From Shimia aestuarii (GTDB lineage: Bacteria; Pseudomonadota; Alphaproteobacteria; Rhodobacterales; Rhodobacteraceae): 64,000 nucleotides of DNA. How positions within the stretch are numbered: position 1 is the first letter of the stretch; each line of letters opens with the position of its first letter. Location of the stretch: the NCBI RefSeq assembly GCF_900114635.1, contig NZ_FOTQ01000009.1:1-64000 (forward strand), in the 5' to 3' direction. The position numbers and the translations under genes are program-made. This document shows positions 45,526-55,695 of the stretch, piece by piece. Under the pieces are notes generated by a model. It did no database searches. It was not told the DNA's origin and saw nothing but the letters and a program-made list of their open reading frames with translations.

Positions 45526-47715
45526 TTAACGCCCCCGTCTCTTCACATTCCCCCCGCGTTGCCCGGCCCGTCCAGCCGTTGAGCGCCCCTTGGCGCCCAC
45601 GGCTTTCTCCGCCGCCGCCTCAACCGCGTATTGACGCGCCATGGGGTCGTCTGCCACCGCCAGATCGACCGCCTCCAGCCGCTTGATCTCGTCGCGCAAA
45701 CGCGCTGCCTCTTCGAATTCCAGGTTCTCGGCGGCCTTGCGCATGTCGGTGCGCAGGCCGTCGAGAACGGCCTCCAGATTGCCGCCGTGCAGGGGCTTGT
45801 CGATCTTGGCGGTGACGCGGTTCATGTCGGTGTCGCCCTGATAAAGACCGGCCAGAACGTCCTCGACGTTCTTCTTCACCGTTTCGGGCGTAATGCCGTG
45901 TTCCTCGTTATAGGCGATCTGCTTGGCGCGGCGGCGGTTGGTTTCGCCAAGGGCGCGCTCCATCGAGCCCGTGATGCGGTCGGCATACATGATCACGCGG
46001 CCTTCGGCATTGCGTGCCGCACGCCCGATGGTTTGCACGAGCGAGGTTTCCGAGCGCAGGAAGCCTTCTTTATCCGCATCGAGAATGGCGACGAGGCCGC
46101 ATTCGGGGATGTCCAGCCCCTCGCGCAAGAGGTTGATGCCGACCAGCACGTCAAACGCGCCAAGGCGCAGGTCGCGCAGGATTTCGATGCGTTCCAGCGT
46201 GTCGATGTCGGAATGCATGTAGCGCACCTTGATGCCCTGTTCGTGCATGTATTCGGTGAGGTCTTCGGCCATGCGTTTGGTCAGCGTTGTCACCAGCGTG
46301 CGGAAACCGTTGGCAGAGACCTTGCGCACTTCGTCGAGGAGGTCGTCGACCTGCATTTCCACGGGGCGGATTTCGACCTCGGGATCCAAGAGGCCGGTGG
46401 GGCGGATCACCTGTTCGGTGAAGACGCCGCCCGACTGATCCAGCTCCCACGACGCCGGGGTGGCGGAAACAAAGACGGATTGCGGGCGCATGGCGTCCCA
46501 TTCCTCGAATTTGAGGGGGCGGTTGTCCATGCAGGAGGGCAGGCGGAAACCGTGTTCGGCCAGCGTGAACTTGCGGCGATAGTCGCCCTTGTACATGCCG
46601 CCGATCTGGGGGACCGAGACATGGGATTCATCGGCAAAGACAATCGCGTTGTCGGGGATGAATTCAAACAGGGTGGGGGGCGGTTCGCCCGGCGCGCGGC
46701 CCGTCAGATAGCGGGAATAGTTCTCGATCCCGTTGCAGACGCCGGTGGCCTCGAGCATTTCGAGGTCAAAGTTGGTGCGTTGCTCAAGACGCTGCGCTTC
46801 GAGCAGTTTGCCTTCGTTCACCAATTGGTCGAGCCGCTGGCGCAGCTCTTTGCGGATGTTGATGATCGCCTGCTGCATGGTGGGCTTGGGCGTGACGTAG
46901 TGCGAATTGGCGTAGACGCGGATCTGGTCAAAGGTGTCGGTTTTCTCACCCGTGAGGGGGTCGAACTCGGTGATGCTTTCGAGTTCCTCGCCAAAGAAGG
47001 AGAGTTTCCACGCGCGGTCTTCGAGGTGGGCGGGAAAGATTTCAAGACTGTCGCCGCGCACCCGGAACGAGCCCCGCTGAAACGCCTGATCGTTGCGGCG
47101 GTATTGCTGGGCGACGAGGTCGGCCATGACCTTGCGCTGGTCGTATTCGTTGCCGACCTTGAGGTCGAGCGTCATGGCGCCGTAGGTCTCGACCGAGCCG
47201 ATGCCGTAGATACAGGAGACCGAGGCGACGATGATCACGTCGTCACGTTCCAAAAGCGCGCGGGTGGCCGAGTGGCGCATCCGGTCGATCTGTTCGTTGA
47301 TCTGGGATTCTTTTTCAATGTAGGTGTCCGAGCGCGGAACATAGGCCTCGGGCTGGTAGTAGTCATAGAAGCTGACGAAGTATTCGACCGCGTTGTCCGG
47401 GAAGAAACCCTTCATCTCGCCGTAAAGCTGGGCCGCCAGTGTCTTGTTGGGGGCAAGGATGATGGCGGGGCGCTGGGTCGCCTCGATCACCTTGGCCATG
47501 GTAAAGGTCTTGCCCGTTCCGGTCGCACCCAGAAGCACCTGGTTGCGCTCGCCATCCAGAACACCGGCTGTCAGTTCCTTGATCGCGGTGGGCTGGTCCC
47601 CGGCGGGCGAGAAATCGGTCTGCATGACGATGCGCTTGCCACCCTCGAGCTTGGGGCGGTTTTTCACATCCGGGGCGGGGGTGTTCAGGATCGGGGCGTC
47701 GGCGGCGTCCATCAT
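45526..47715 (-). CDS. uvrB: excinuclease ABC subunit B
   Basis: 729 residues, DNA-damage verification helicase of nucleotide excision repair. G-A-T-G-T-G-K-T-F near 65, beta-hairpin region Y-D-Y-Y-Q-P-E-A-Y near 118, helicase motifs G-L-D-I-P-E near 530 and Q-x-I-G-R-A-A-R-N near 560, UVR motif near 660. Alternative ATG at 47712. The stop lies only 5 bases from the orphan's stop. Confidence 0.97.
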   Translation of the reverse strand: MMDAADAPILNTPAPDVKNRPKLEGGKRIVMQTDFSPAGDQPTAIKELTAGVLDGERNQVLLGATGTGKTFTMAKVIEATQRPAIILAPNKTLAAQLYGEMKGFFPDNAVEYFVSFYDYYQPEAYVPRSDTYIEKESQINEQIDRMRHSATRALLERDDVIIVASVSCIYGIGSVETYGAMTLDLKVGNEYDQRKVMADLVAQQYRRNDQAFQRGSFRVRGDSLEIFPAHLEDRAWKLSFFGEELESITEFDPLTGEKTDTFDQIRVYANSHYVTPKPTMQQAIINIRKELRQRLDQLVNEGKLLEAQRLEQRTNFDLEMLEATGVCNGIENYSRYLTGRAPGEPPPTLFEFIPDNAIVFADESHVSVPQIGGMYKGDYRRKFTLAEHGFRLPSCMDNRPLKFEEWDAMRPQSVFVSATPASWELDQSGGVFTEQVIRPTGLLDPEVEIRPVEMQVDDLLDEVRKVSANGFRTLVTTLTKRMAEDLTEYMHEQGIKVRYMHSDIDTLERIEILRDLRLGAFDVLVGINLLREGLDIPECGLVAILDADKEGFLRSETSLVQTIGRAARNAEGRVIMYADRITGSMERALGETNRRRAKQIAYNEEHGITPETVKKNVEDVLAGLYQGDTDMNRVTAKIDKPLHGGNLEAVLDGLRTDMRKAAENLEFEEAARLRDEIKRLEAVDLAVADDPMARQYAVEAAAEKAVGAKGRSTAGRAGQRGGNVKRRGR

Positions 47716-48301
47716 GGGAGATTCCTTTCGCTTGGCCCTAGATTTGATCTCTTTTTGTTCTGGTTCAAGGGGGATTTGCCCGGTGGGCTCACAAGCGCTT
47801 GGAAACGCGTTCGTTTGTATGCAAAAGATTCGTCTGAGGTGATGCTTTTAGGCGTCAATTGACGTAACGGCAGGCTCGCAAAAATAGTTGCATTGTGCAC
47901 TTGCGGCAATTGAGCAACATTTGGGTGGATGTTCGGGTCCGCTTCGGACCTAAAATGACGTAAGGTAAGCCGGATTTCTCAAGAATTGGTCAACATTAAT
48001 GGCCGATTTTGAAGTTTTTGAAAAGCTTGTAGGTGGTTGGGGTAATTTTCTTCTGACGGTCTTGCGTCGCATACGCAGAAATGGGTAGTCTCGTCAGTGC
48101 AAGCAGTGCGACAGGATTGCCGGTACAGGCCGCATTACACCCCTCGCTCCCCGTGGTTTGGTTGGCGTTCCGCACTGCTTGCAAGCTCTCTCCCGAAGAA
48201 TGGACCATGTGATTGTGCAGTTGCGGCAAAGCGACCCGGAATCTGCCTCTTGCCGCAGCGCGCAGAATCCGGGATAAAGCGCCAGAAGCAAGGAGATTGC
48301 G
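47716..48301. other. 586-base intergenic region between uvrB and NDUFS4-like gene
   Basis: No gene supported; a leftward reading of 204 residues (47996-48610) crosses the next gene and looks random. It holds a small hairpin GGTCCG-CTT-CGGACC near 47938 and the long inverted repeat listed at 48098-48183. Confidence 0.5.
48098..48183. repeat. 86-bp segment bounded by 13-bp inverted repeats
   Basis: TGCAAGCAGTGCG (48098-48110) and CGCACTGCTTGCA (48171-48183) are perfect inverse complements 60 bases apart. Candidate structured RNA or MITE-like remnant; SRP RNA and tRNA signatures are absent. Confidence 0.6.
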
Positions 48302-48613
48302 ATGATTGCGCGTATCTATCAGCCAGCCCGCACCGCCATGTCGTCGGGCACCGCAAAAACCAAGATCTGGGTTCTGGAATACGGGCCCTCGGAAGCACGC
48401 GACATTGACCCCTTGATGGGCTGGACCGGATCGGGAGACACCCAAAGCCAGGTCAAGATGCGCTTTGCCACAAAAGAAGCCGCCGTCGAATACGCGCGCG
48501 AAAAAGGTATCGAGGCGCAGGTGATGGAGCCTCAGAAGCGTAAGGCCAATATCCGCCCCGGTGGATATGGCGAGAACTTCGCAACGAACCGCAAGGGTCC
48601 CTGGACGCACTGA
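48302..48613 (+). CDS. NDUFS4-like complex I accessory protein
   Basis: 103 residues: [17 protein letters not shown] start, W-x-L-E-Y near 24, M-G-W-T-G-S-G-D-T near 40, P-Y/G-G-Y-G-E-N-F end. Alphaproteobacterial homologue of the mitochondrial NDUFS4 (18 kDa) subunit of NADH:quinone oxidoreductase. AAGGAG precedes the ATG. Single gene with own terminator. Confidence 0.92.
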   Translation: MIARIYQPARTAMSSGTAKTKIWVLEYGPSEARDIDPLMGWTGSGDTQSQVKMRFATKEAAVEYAREKGIEAQVMEPQKRKANIRPGGYGENFATNRKGPWTH

Positions 48614-48639
48614 GATTTCAGAAAACCTCTGAGTTCAAT

Positions 48640-48667
48640 GGCCTGCCGCTTGCGGTGGGCCTTTTTG
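48640..48667 (+). terminator. intrinsic terminator after NDUFS4-like gene
   Basis: GGCCTGCCGC / GCGGTGGGCC with loop TT, then TTTTT. Confidence 0.85.
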
Positions 48668-48824
48668 ATTCCTGGTGCGGTGACGCCGGAAATGCTGCTT
48701 TGTAAAGGGTTTGAGCAGGCAAGTCAGCTGCACCGTTGACAGGTCTTTCCAAAATGCTTAACATGACAACAATTATCGGACGCAGCCGTCCGGTGCTGGT
48801 AATGTCAAGCAGAGGGAGGGGGCC

Positions 48825-50333
48825 ATGGCCGTCCTTGAGCAGAATGTCGACAAGCTGCAAGGTTATCTCGCGCGGTTTCGTGAAGGCGGAATTGCGAACC
48901 GGATCGCGGGTGCGGATCGCGCCGGAGGGGCGGGGGTGTTCCAGACATGCTCTCCGGTCGACCGGTCGGTGATCTGCGATGTGGCACATGGCACGCGTGA
49001 CGACATCGACGCCGCTGCGCAGGCCGCCTCGGACGTTTTTGCCGATTGGCGCGACATGCCCGCGACCGAGCGGCGCAAGATCCTGATCAATGTGGCCGAG
49101 GCGATCGAGGCGCGCGCCGAAGAAATCGCGCTGTGTGAATGCTGGGATACCGGCCAGACCCTGCGCTTCATGTCCAAGGCGGCGTTGCGGGGGGCAGAGA
49201 ATTTTCGCTATTTCGCGGATCAGGTGGTGCAGGCGCGGGATGGCCAACACCTCAAAAGCCCGACCCTGATGAACATCACCACGCGTGTGCCGATTGGCCC
49301 GGTCGGGGTGATCACGCCATGGAACACGCCGTTCATGCTATCCACGTGGAAGATTGCACCGGCCCTCGCGGCGGGCTGTACCGTGGTGCACAAACCGGCC
49401 GAAGCCAGCCCGCTGACCGCGCGACTTTTGGTCGAGATCGCCGAAGAGGCAGGGTTGCCGCCGGGGGTGCTCAATACAGTCAACGGGTTTGGTGAAGAGG
49501 CGGGCAAGGCGCTCACCGAACATCCGCTGATCAAGGCGATTGCCTTTGTCGGGGAAAGCCGCACAGGGAGCATCATCACTAAGCAGGGGGCGGATACGCT
49601 CAAGCGGATGCACCTTGAACTGGGGGGCAAGAACCCGGTGATCGTGTTTGATGATGCCGATCTTGAACGCGCGCTGGATGCGGTGATTTTCATGATCTAC
49701 TCGATCAACGGCGAACGCTGCACCTCGTCTTCGCGCCTTTTGGTGCAGGACACGATCAAGGACGAATTCGAAGCGCGCCTGATCGAACGGGTGAACAATA
49801 TCAAGGTGGGCCACCCGCTGGATCCGGCGACGGAAATCGGGCCGCTTGTGACCGAGGAACACTTCAACAAGGTCACCTCCTATTTCGATATCGCCAAACA
49901 GGACGGTGCCACGGTGGCGGCGGGTGGCGAGACCGTTGGCGACGTAGGCTACTTCGTGCGTCCGACGCTTTTCACCAATGCAACCAATGACATGCGCATC
50001 GCACAGGAAGAGATCTTCGGTCCGGTGCTCACCTCGATCCCGTTCTCGACCGAGGAAGAGGCGCTGGCGATGGCCAACGACACGGCCTATGGGCTGACCG
50101 GCTATCTCTGGACCAATGACCTCACCCGCGCGCTGCGGTTCACGGACAAGCTTGAGGCCGGGATGATCTGGGTGAACAGCGAGAATGTCCGGCACCTGCC
50201 CACGCCCTTTGGCGGGGTCAAGGCGTCCGGGATCGGGCGTGACGGGGGCGACTGGTCGTTTGAGTTTTACATGGAGCAAAAGCACGTGGGCTTTGCCACC
50301 GGGGCGCACAAGATCATGCGGCTCGGGGCCTGA
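48825..50333 (+). CDS. hpaE: 5-carboxymethyl-2-hydroxymuconate semialdehyde dehydrogenase
   Basis: 502 residues, NAD(P)-dependent aldehyde dehydrogenase. Catalytic Glu in L-E-L-G-G-K near 264 and Cys in N-G-E-R-C-T-S near 298. Closest to HpaE by context: the next gene is HpaD-like and the N-terminus (long hydrophilic arm) agrees. Oxidises the ring-cleavage semialdehyde of homoprotocatechuate. GGAGG upstream of ATG. A CGGACG-CAGC-CGTCCG hairpin stands at about 48779-48794 in its promoter region. Confidence 0.85.
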   Translation: MAVLEQNVDKLQGYLARFREGGIANRIAGADRAGGAGVFQTCSPVDRSVICDVAHGTRDDIDAAAQAASDVFADWRDMPATERRKILINVAEAIEARAEEIALCECWDTGQTLRFMSKAALRGAENFRYFADQVVQARDGQHLKSPTLMNITTRVPIGPVGVITPWNTPFMLSTWKIAPALAAGCTVVHKPAEASPLTARLLVEIAEEAGLPPGVLNTVNGFGEEAGKALTEHPLIKAIAFVGESRTGSIITKQGADTLKRMHLELGGKNPVIVFDDADLERALDAVIFMIYSINGERCTSSSRLLVQDTIKDEFEARLIERVNNIKVGHPLDPATEIGPLVTEEHFNKVTSYFDIAKQDGATVAAGGETVGDVGYFVRPTLFTNATNDMRIAQEEIFGPVLTSIPFSTEEEALAMANDTAYGLTGYLWTNDLTRALRFTDKLEAGMIWVNSENVRHLPTPFGGVKASGIGRDGGDWSFEFYMEQKHVGFATGAHKIMRLGA

Positions 50334-50412
50334 CCTCTTCCTTTTGCCGGAAATATCCCGGGGAGTGTGAGGGGCTGGCCCCTCACCCCCGCCATCGCCA
50401 AGGGAGGAACAG

Positions 50413-51267
50413 ATGGGTGAAATCGTACTGGCTGCCAAGATGACACATGTCCCCACAATGCTCATGTCCGAGCAGGAGGGACCGATCAAGGGCAAGCGGC
50501 AGGCCGCCATTGACGGGCACCGCGAAATTGCGCGCCGCGCCAAGGCGTTGGGGGCGGACACGGTGGTGGTCTGTGACACGCATTGGGTGATCAATGCCGG
50601 GTTCCATATCAATGCCAACACGCGGTTCGAGGGGCTGTTCACGTCCAACGAGTTCCCGCAGTTCATTCAGAACCTGCCCTATGGCTATGACGGCAACCCG
50701 GAGCTGGGGGCGGCGATCGCCAAAAAGGCTAGTGACATGGGGGCTTACACGCTGGCGCATCATCTGGACTCGCTGGAGCTGGAATACGGAACGCTGGTGC
50801 CGATGCGGTTCATGAGCCGCGAGCATGACATGAAGGTGGTCAGCGTCGCAGCCTGGGCCACGGTGCATGATCATCAGGAGAGCCGCATCGTGGGCGAGGC
50901 GATCCGCAAGGCAGTGGAAGAGAGTGACAGCAAAGTGCTGCTTGTGGCGTCCGGGTCATTGTCCCACAAGATATGGGCCAACAAGGACTATGCCGCCAAC
51001 AATGGCACCTTCACGATTTCCAGCGAGTTCAACCGCCAGATGGACCTTCATGTGCTGGATATGTGGCAGCGCGGGGATCATGCGACCTTCCTCAGGATGT
51101 TGCCGGAATACGCGCAATATTGCTGTGGAGAAGGCTCGATGCATGACACGGCGATGCTTTATGGCGCGCTGGGCTGGGACAGTTACGACGCCAAATGCGA
51201 GGTCGTGACCGAGTATTTCCCAAGCTCGGGCACCGGTCAGACCAACGTGATTTTCCCGGTGCAGTGA
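50413..51267 (+). CDS. hpaD: 3,4-dihydroxyphenylacetate 2,3-dioxygenase (class III extradiol)
   Basis: 284 residues of the LigB-like extradiol fold. Iron ligands His in T-H-V-P (12) and D-T-H-W (57) and acid ligand in the D-S-L-E-L-E region. Cleaves homoprotocatechuate. Starts 79 bases after hpaE with GGAGG, same direction. The other hpa genes (hpaF, G, H, I, BC) are not in the window. Confidence 0.86.
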   Translation: MGEIVLAAKMTHVPTMLMSEQEGPIKGKRQAAIDGHREIARRAKALGADTVVVCDTHWVINAGFHINANTRFEGLFTSNEFPQFIQNLPYGYDGNPELGAAIAKKASDMGAYTLAHHLDSLELEYGTLVPMRFMSREHDMKVVSVAAWATVHDHQESRIVGEAIRKAVEESDSKVLLVASGSLSHKIWANKDYAANNGTFTISSEFNRQMDLHVLDMWQRGDHATFLRMLPEYAQYCCGEGSMHDTAMLYGALGWDSYDAKCEVVTEYFPSSGTGQTNVIFPVQ

Positions 51268-51282
51268 CCCCGGAAAACCCGC

Positions 51283-51315
51283 GTCGGTATCATGTCGGTA
51301 TCGCGTCGGTATCAG
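51283..51315. repeat. 11-bp tandem repeat, 3 units (locus 3)
   Basis: GTCGGTATCAT, GTCGGTATCGC, GTCGGTATCAG. Same unit as loci 1 and 2. Confidence 0.88.
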
Positions 51316-51337
51316 AACCGCCGGGCCGCAATGCGCG

Positions 51338-52264
51338 TCAGCCTGCCTGCATCAGGTGATGCAGGCAGCCATGCAACGCCGCGCCGTCATCGGTGATGAC
51401 CGACACCGGGATATCGGCGGGGCGGACCACTTCCATGCCGGGGGCGAGATAGGCTTCGGCAAAGGCGTTGAGCGCAGGAGAACCAAGGATGCCGCGCGCG
51501 GTGCTTCCGGCAAAGATCATGCCCGCACCGGGCAGGTACTGGCAGATCAGAGCGCGCGAAAGCTGTCCCAGCCCGCGGGCAAAAAGCGTGATCGTGGCCG
51601 CCGCTTCGCGATCCTGTCCGGTGACATAGCCCTGCATGATTTCCGGCCCGCTCAGAGCCCGGCCACAGAGTGCCTCGTGCAGCCGGGCGAGCCCCAGCCC
51701 GGAAAACACATCTTCGACCGTGGTGAACCCCGCTGCCGCCGTACCAAGAGACGCTGACAGGGTGTCGCGTACCGAAGCCGGGAGTTCGGCATGGCCCATC
51801 TCGGCTTCGAACACGGTGATCCCGCCCGCCGGTCCCGGCTTGGTCAGCCCGACATTGAACCCGGTGCCCATGCCCACGACAAGGCTTTGACGGTTGTTGT
51901 CGGGGCGCGCCGTGCCACTGATCGGTTCGGGAGAGAGCTGGGGCAGGGCATAGCAGAGTGCAGAGAGATCATTGATCAGCACCCCGCGCGCTGCGCCGAC
52001 CATGGCGGCGACCTCGCGCGCACAGATATGCCAGTCGCGGTTGGTCAGCCGCCCCCGACCTTGAGAGACAGGACCGGCGATGGCGATGCAGACGGCGTCA
52101 ACCCCGGCGCAATCCTGTTCGTCCCGGAACCGCGCGATCACGTCGAGCAGGCTGGCGTGATCGTCATTTGGCGCACGCAACAACGTGTCGCTGCGCAGGC
52201 CGGACGCATCGGCCAGTGCAAGACGGGTGTTGGTGCCCCCGACATCGCCTACAAGAAAAGTCAT
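51338..52264 (-). CDS. glk: glucokinase (Glk family)
   Basis: 308 residues, ATP-dependent hexokinase of the Glk fold: G-D-V-G-G-T-N-T-R near 7 and G-T-G-F-N-V-G near 130, acid E-A-E-M-G-H near 150. Not ROK-type. Last gene of the xylFHG-glk run, 22 bases after the ABC gene, implying that the transporter also brings in glucose. Confidence 0.87.
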   Translation of the reverse strand: MTFLVGDVGGTNTRLALADASGLRSDTLLRAPNDDHASLLDVIARFRDEQDCAGVDAVCIAIAGPVSQGRGRLTNRDWHICAREVAAMVGAARGVLINDLSALCYALPQLSPEPISGTARPDNNRQSLVVGMGTGFNVGLTKPGPAGGITVFEAEMGHAELPASVRDTLSASLGTAAAGFTTVEDVFSGLGLARLHEALCGRALSGPEIMQGYVTGQDREAAATITLFARGLGQLSRALICQYLPGAGMIFAGSTARGILGSPALNAFAEAYLAPGMEVVRPADIPVSVITDDGAALHGCLHHLMQAG

Positions 52265-52286
52265 GACGCTTGCCTCTTCATGCCCC

Positions 52287-53045
52287 TCAGCACTCTACGC
52301 CTTCGGGTTTCTTGCCAAGGATGATCATGCCCAGAAGGTCGTCATCGGTGACATCGTCAACCTTGACCGTGCCGACGAGCTTGCCGTTTTTCATCACGCT
52401 GGCCCGGTCGCACAGTTCCATCACGTCATGAATGTCATGGCTGATCAGGAAGATGCCGATACCTTCGGATTTCAGCTGCTGGATCAGCTCCGAGACCATT
52501 TGTGTTTCGTGCGGTCCAAGCGCGGCGGTGGGTTCGTCCATGATCAGGATGCGCGCGTTGAAATAGACGGCGCGGGCAATGGCGACCGATTGGCGCTGAC
52601 CGCCCGAGAGGGCCGAGACCGGGTCGTTGAACTTCTGGAAGTTCGGGTTGAGGCGGCCCATGATCTTGCGGCATTCGGCCTCCATCGCGTCGTCATCGAC
52701 AAAGCCGAAGGGCGTCACAAGCTCGCGGCCCAGAAACAGGTTCGAGGCGGCATCGAGGTTATCGGCCAGCGCAAGCGTCTGGTAGATGGTTTCGATATTG
52801 TAGCGCCGCGCGTCGCGCGGGTTGTGGATCTCGGCCCTTTCACCGTTGACGTAGATTTCGCCACCATCGGCCCTGTAGGCGCCGGACAGCATCTTGATCA
52901 GGGTGGATTTCCCGGCGCCGTTGTGCCCCAGAAGGCCCACGACTTCGCCCGGGTAGAGATCGACCGAGACATGATCCACGGCCTTGATGCCGCCGAACGA
53001 GATGTGCATGTCGCGCATTTCCACGAGAGGGGTTTGGGTTTCCAT
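52287..53045 (-). CDS. xylG: sugar ABC transporter ATP-binding subunit (XylG-like)
   Basis: 252 residues, single nucleotide-binding domain: G-H-N-G-A-G-K-S-T near 38, A-L-S-G-G-Q-R-Q near 145, D-E-P-T-A-A-L-G near 168. E. coli XylG has two such domains; the half-size form is usual in alphaproteobacteria. ATG 53045 preceded by GGAGAG. Sixteen bases from the permease. Confidence 0.9.
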   Translation of the reverse strand: METQTPLVEMRDMHISFGGIKAVDHVSVDLYPGEVVGLLGHNGAGKSTLIKMLSGAYRADGGEIYVNGERAEIHNPRDARRYNIETIYQTLALADNLDAASNLFLGRELVTPFGFVDDDAMEAECRKIMGRLNPNFQKFNDPVSALSGGQRQSVAIARAVYFNARILIMDEPTAALGPHETQMVSELIQQLKSEGIGIFLISHDIHDVMELCDRASVMKNGKLVGTVKVDDVTDDDLLGMIILGKKPEGVEC

Positions 53046-53061
53046 GTGTCTCTCTCCTCTC

Positions 53062-54327
53062 TTAGCTGCCGGTCCGGCGGCGATAGACGATGTCGATATA
53101 GACGGCGAGGACAAGCACCATGCCGACGACGATGGATTGCAGCGGCGCATCGACACCGACCATGGCCATGCCCGATTGCAGGGACTGCATGATCAGCGCA
53201 CCGATCACGGCGCCATAGATGGTACCAAAGCCCCCGGCAAGCGCCGTGCCGCCTATGACGGCTGCGGCGATGACCCGCAGTTCATCAAGCGTGCCAAGGT
53301 CATTGCCCACCGCGCCCAGACGGGCCGAGGCGATCACGGCGGCAATTGCGGTGAGACCGCCCATCAGGGCAAAGATCTTCACCGTGAGCAGGCGGGTGTT
53401 GATGCCGGAAAGCTCGGCCGCCTCGGGGTTGCCGCCGGTGGCATAGATGTAGCGGCCAAAGCGGGTGCGGCGCGAGATGATGGTCATGGTGATTGCGACC
53501 GCCAGCAGGATCACAACGGGAATGGCGATGCCATGATTCATGGTGAAGTCATCCGGCACGTTCCAGCCACGGGCCTCGGCAATGCGGGCGGCGGCGCGGT
53601 CGGGCACCTTGTAGGAGTTCATCAGCCAGACAAACCCGACGGTGAGCGCGACCACGAGGGCGATCAGCGTGCCTTCGGCCCAGGCCGGTTTCACGGCGAT
53701 GCCGTGGCGGGCCTTGGTGCGGCGGCTCATCAGCATGACGGCGGTGGCGGCAATGGCGGCGATGATGCCCACGGCCCAGCTCAGCGTTTCGCCCAGCGTG
53801 CCTTCGGCACCGCCTCCGAGGAGTTTGAAGGTCGGATCAAGCGGGGCGACGGTTTGGCCGGATGTGACCCACCACGCGGCGCCGCGATAGACGAGAAAGC
53901 CGCCGAGTGTCACGATAAAGGCGGGGACGGTCAGGTAGCCGATGATCCAGCCCTGGAATGCGCCGATCATGACGCCGAGCGCGATGCCCGCGATCACGGT
54001 GATGATCCAGATCGAAGGGTGGCCCAGCCCGACGATCTCGGGAAGCAGCTTGGCCTGCAGCGCGCCCATGACCATGCCGAGCAGGCCAAGCAGCGAGCCG
54101 ACCGACAGGTCGATATGGCGGGTGACGATCACAAAGACCATGCCGGTGGCCATAACGGCGACGGACGCGGTCTGAACCGACAGGTTAAAAAGGTTGCGCG
54201 GGGTCAGGAAACGCCCATCCGTGGCCAGATGAAAGGTCAGCCAGATCAGCACAAGCGCGCCGATCATGCCGAGCAGGCGCATGTCTATCCCGAGATTGGC
54301 AAAGAGTTTTTTTGCCGCGTTTTGCAT
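53062..54327 (-). CDS. xylH: sugar ABC transporter permease (XylH-like)
   Basis: 421 residues, about ten membrane helices of the BPD_transp_2 type: [12 protein letters not shown] near 70, [10 protein letters not shown] near 350. ATG 54327 follows GGGAGG by 8 bases; the longer reading to 54714 is inside xylF and rejected. Confidence 0.92.
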   Translation of the reverse strand: MQNAAKKLFANLGIDMRLLGMIGALVLIWLTFHLATDGRFLTPRNLFNLSVQTASVAVMATGMVFVIVTRHIDLSVGSLLGLLGMVMGALQAKLLPEIVGLGHPSIWIITVIAGIALGVMIGAFQGWIIGYLTVPAFIVTLGGFLVYRGAAWWVTSGQTVAPLDPTFKLLGGGAEGTLGETLSWAVGIIAAIAATAVMLMSRRTKARHGIAVKPAWAEGTLIALVVALTVGFVWLMNSYKVPDRAAARIAEARGWNVPDDFTMNHGIAIPVVILLAVAITMTIISRRTRFGRYIYATGGNPEAAELSGINTRLLTVKIFALMGGLTAIAAVIASARLGAVGNDLGTLDELRVIAAAVIGGTALAGGFGTIYGAVIGALIMQSLQSGMAMVGVDAPLQSIVVGMVLVLAVYIDIVYRRRTGS

Positions 54328-54436
54328 GTGAACAGCCTCCCTCTCATGGTGTTTCCGGGCCGCGCGGTAGCGGATGCGCGCACACATGTCGTGTCGCCCA
54401 TGAATACCATGTTGCATGTTCAGGAAAGAAGGGATG

Positions 54437-54461
54437 GTGTCCCCCCGGGTGGCCCGGAGGG
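54437..54461 (-). terminator. hairpin between xylF and xylH
   Basis: On the minus strand GTCCCTCCGGG pairs with CCGGGGGGAC, loop CCAC. It sits just after the xylF stop and may stabilise its mRNA so that the binding protein is made in excess. Confidence 0.6.
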
Positions 54462-54470
54462 ACGCGAAAG

Positions 54471-55493
54471 TTATTTGCAGTAGTCGATCGTGGCGCCGGC
54501 GCAGACGGCTTCCTTGTTGATCCACTTGGCGTCTACAACAAGGTTCAGATTGTCCTGCGTGATCGGGATCGGCTTGAGGAAGCGTGCGTGCATCTTGGTG
54601 CCTGCGGGCGAGGTCCACTGGTGCGAGCTGTCGATCTGGGCCAGACCTTTGCCTTCGGCCATCTGAACGGCGATCTTCGCGGCGGCCTTGCCGAGGTCGC
54701 GGGCGTCTTTCCAAACCGATACGGTCTGTGTGCCGAGCGCGACACGGTTCAGCGCGGCATGGTCGCCGTCCTGACCCGAGACAGGGATACCTTCCATGCC
54801 CTGAGCTGTCAGCGCGGCGACAACGCCGCCGGCGGTGCCGTCATTGGAGGCCACGACCGCGTCGACCTTGTTGTCGTTGGCTGTCAGAATCTGTTCCATG
54901 TTGCGCTGGGCGTTCGCGGGGACCCAGCCATCGGTATAGGCTTCGCCGACGATAGTGATGTCGCCCTTGTCAATTGCCTTCTGCAGCACTTCCTGCTGAC
55001 CGCCGCGCAGGAAATCCGCGTTCGGGTCAGTGGGGGAGCCCTTGATCATGACGTAGTTGCCTTTGGGCTGGGCTTCGAGCACGGCGCGGGCCTGCATCCG
55101 GCCGACTTCGACATTGTCAAAGGTCAGGTAGAAGGCGCGGGAATCTTCGATCAGGCGGTCATAGGCGACAACGCCGATGCCTTCGTCCGAGGCCATCTGG
55201 ACCGCCGGCCCCACGGCAGAGGCATCCTGTGCCAGAATGATCAGCGCGTCTGCGCCCTGTGCGATCAGGCTTTCGATGTCGGAAAGCTGTTTGGCGGACG
55301 AGCTTTGCGCGTCGGCCGAGATATAAGTGGCGCCGGCGGCATCCAGTGCGGCCTTGATGGCGGCTTCGTCGGTTTTCCAGCGCTCTTCCTGGAAGTTTGA
55401 CCAGCTGACGCCGATGATCATGTCCTCGGCCATGGCTGCGGTTGAAATCAGCGCGCCGGCAATGATCGCCGTCGCGGATGCGAAAAGTTTCAT
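54471..55493 (-). CDS. xylF: D-xylose-binding periplasmic protein
   Basis: 340 residues: signal peptide ending A-A-M-A, then the sugar-binding fold with S-W-S-N-F-Q-E-E-R-W, N-D-G-T-A-G near 215, G-Q-D-G-D near 240. Mature end K-E-A-V-C-A-G-A-T-I-D-Y-C. Divergent from xylR. Confidence 0.94.
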   Translation of the reverse strand: MKLFASATAIIAGALISTAAMAEDMIIGVSWSNFQEERWKTDEAAIKAALDAAGATYISADAQSSSAKQLSDIESLIAQGADALIILAQDASAVGPAVQMASDEGIGVVAYDRLIEDSRAFYLTFDNVEVGRMQARAVLEAQPKGNYVMIKGSPTDPNADFLRGGQQEVLQKAIDKGDITIVGEAYTDGWVPANAQRNMEQILTANDNKVDAVVASNDGTAGGVVAALTAQGMEGIPVSGQDGDHAALNRVALGTQTVSVWKDARDLGKAAAKIAVQMAEGKGLAQIDSSHQWTSPAGTKMHARFLKPIPITQDNLNLVVDAKWINKEAVCAGATIDYCK

Positions 55494-55566
55494 GATGTCC
55501 TCCCAATTTCTGTGCCCGGTGCAGTTCTTGCGAACGATTTCATGGGCTGAGGACAGTTTAGAGTAT

Positions 55567-55587
55567 TAAATTTGAAAATCAAATTAA
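55567..55587. promoter_or_regulatory. XylR-type operator upstream of xylF/xylR
   Basis: TAAATTTGA (55567-55575), AAA, TCAAATTAA (55579-55587). The same 9-3-9 dyad occurs before xylB (63460-63480). Half-site consensus TTAATTTGA. Confidence 0.75.
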
Positions 55588-55695
55588 ATTGGTTAACCTT
55601 GCAAAAGGCGCGATATCCGCGCTGTTTAGAGGGGGTGGTTTGCCGGAGGTGGACGGCTCCTGCGGACCAAGATAGACAAGGGAAGGCAAGCCTAA

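Noticed and set aside
47716-47790. LexA (SOS) box before uvrB
   Set aside because: GTTC repeats near 47757 are separated by 2 bases, not the 7 of the alphaproteobacterial GTTC-N7-GTTC site.
45631-47862. 743-residue reading on the plus strand
   Set aside because: Antisense shadow of uvrB.
48098-48183. SRP RNA or 6S RNA gene
   Set aside because: The conserved SRP tetraloop region is absent, and the length and bulge pattern do not fit 6S.
47996-48610. 204-residue reading on the minus strand
   Set aside because: Crosses the NDUFS4-like gene and the inverted-repeat element; no motif and an implausible composition.
53062-54714. 550-residue permease
   Set aside because: The first 129 residues are a frame through xylF; the real XylH begins at 54327 with a proper ribosome site.
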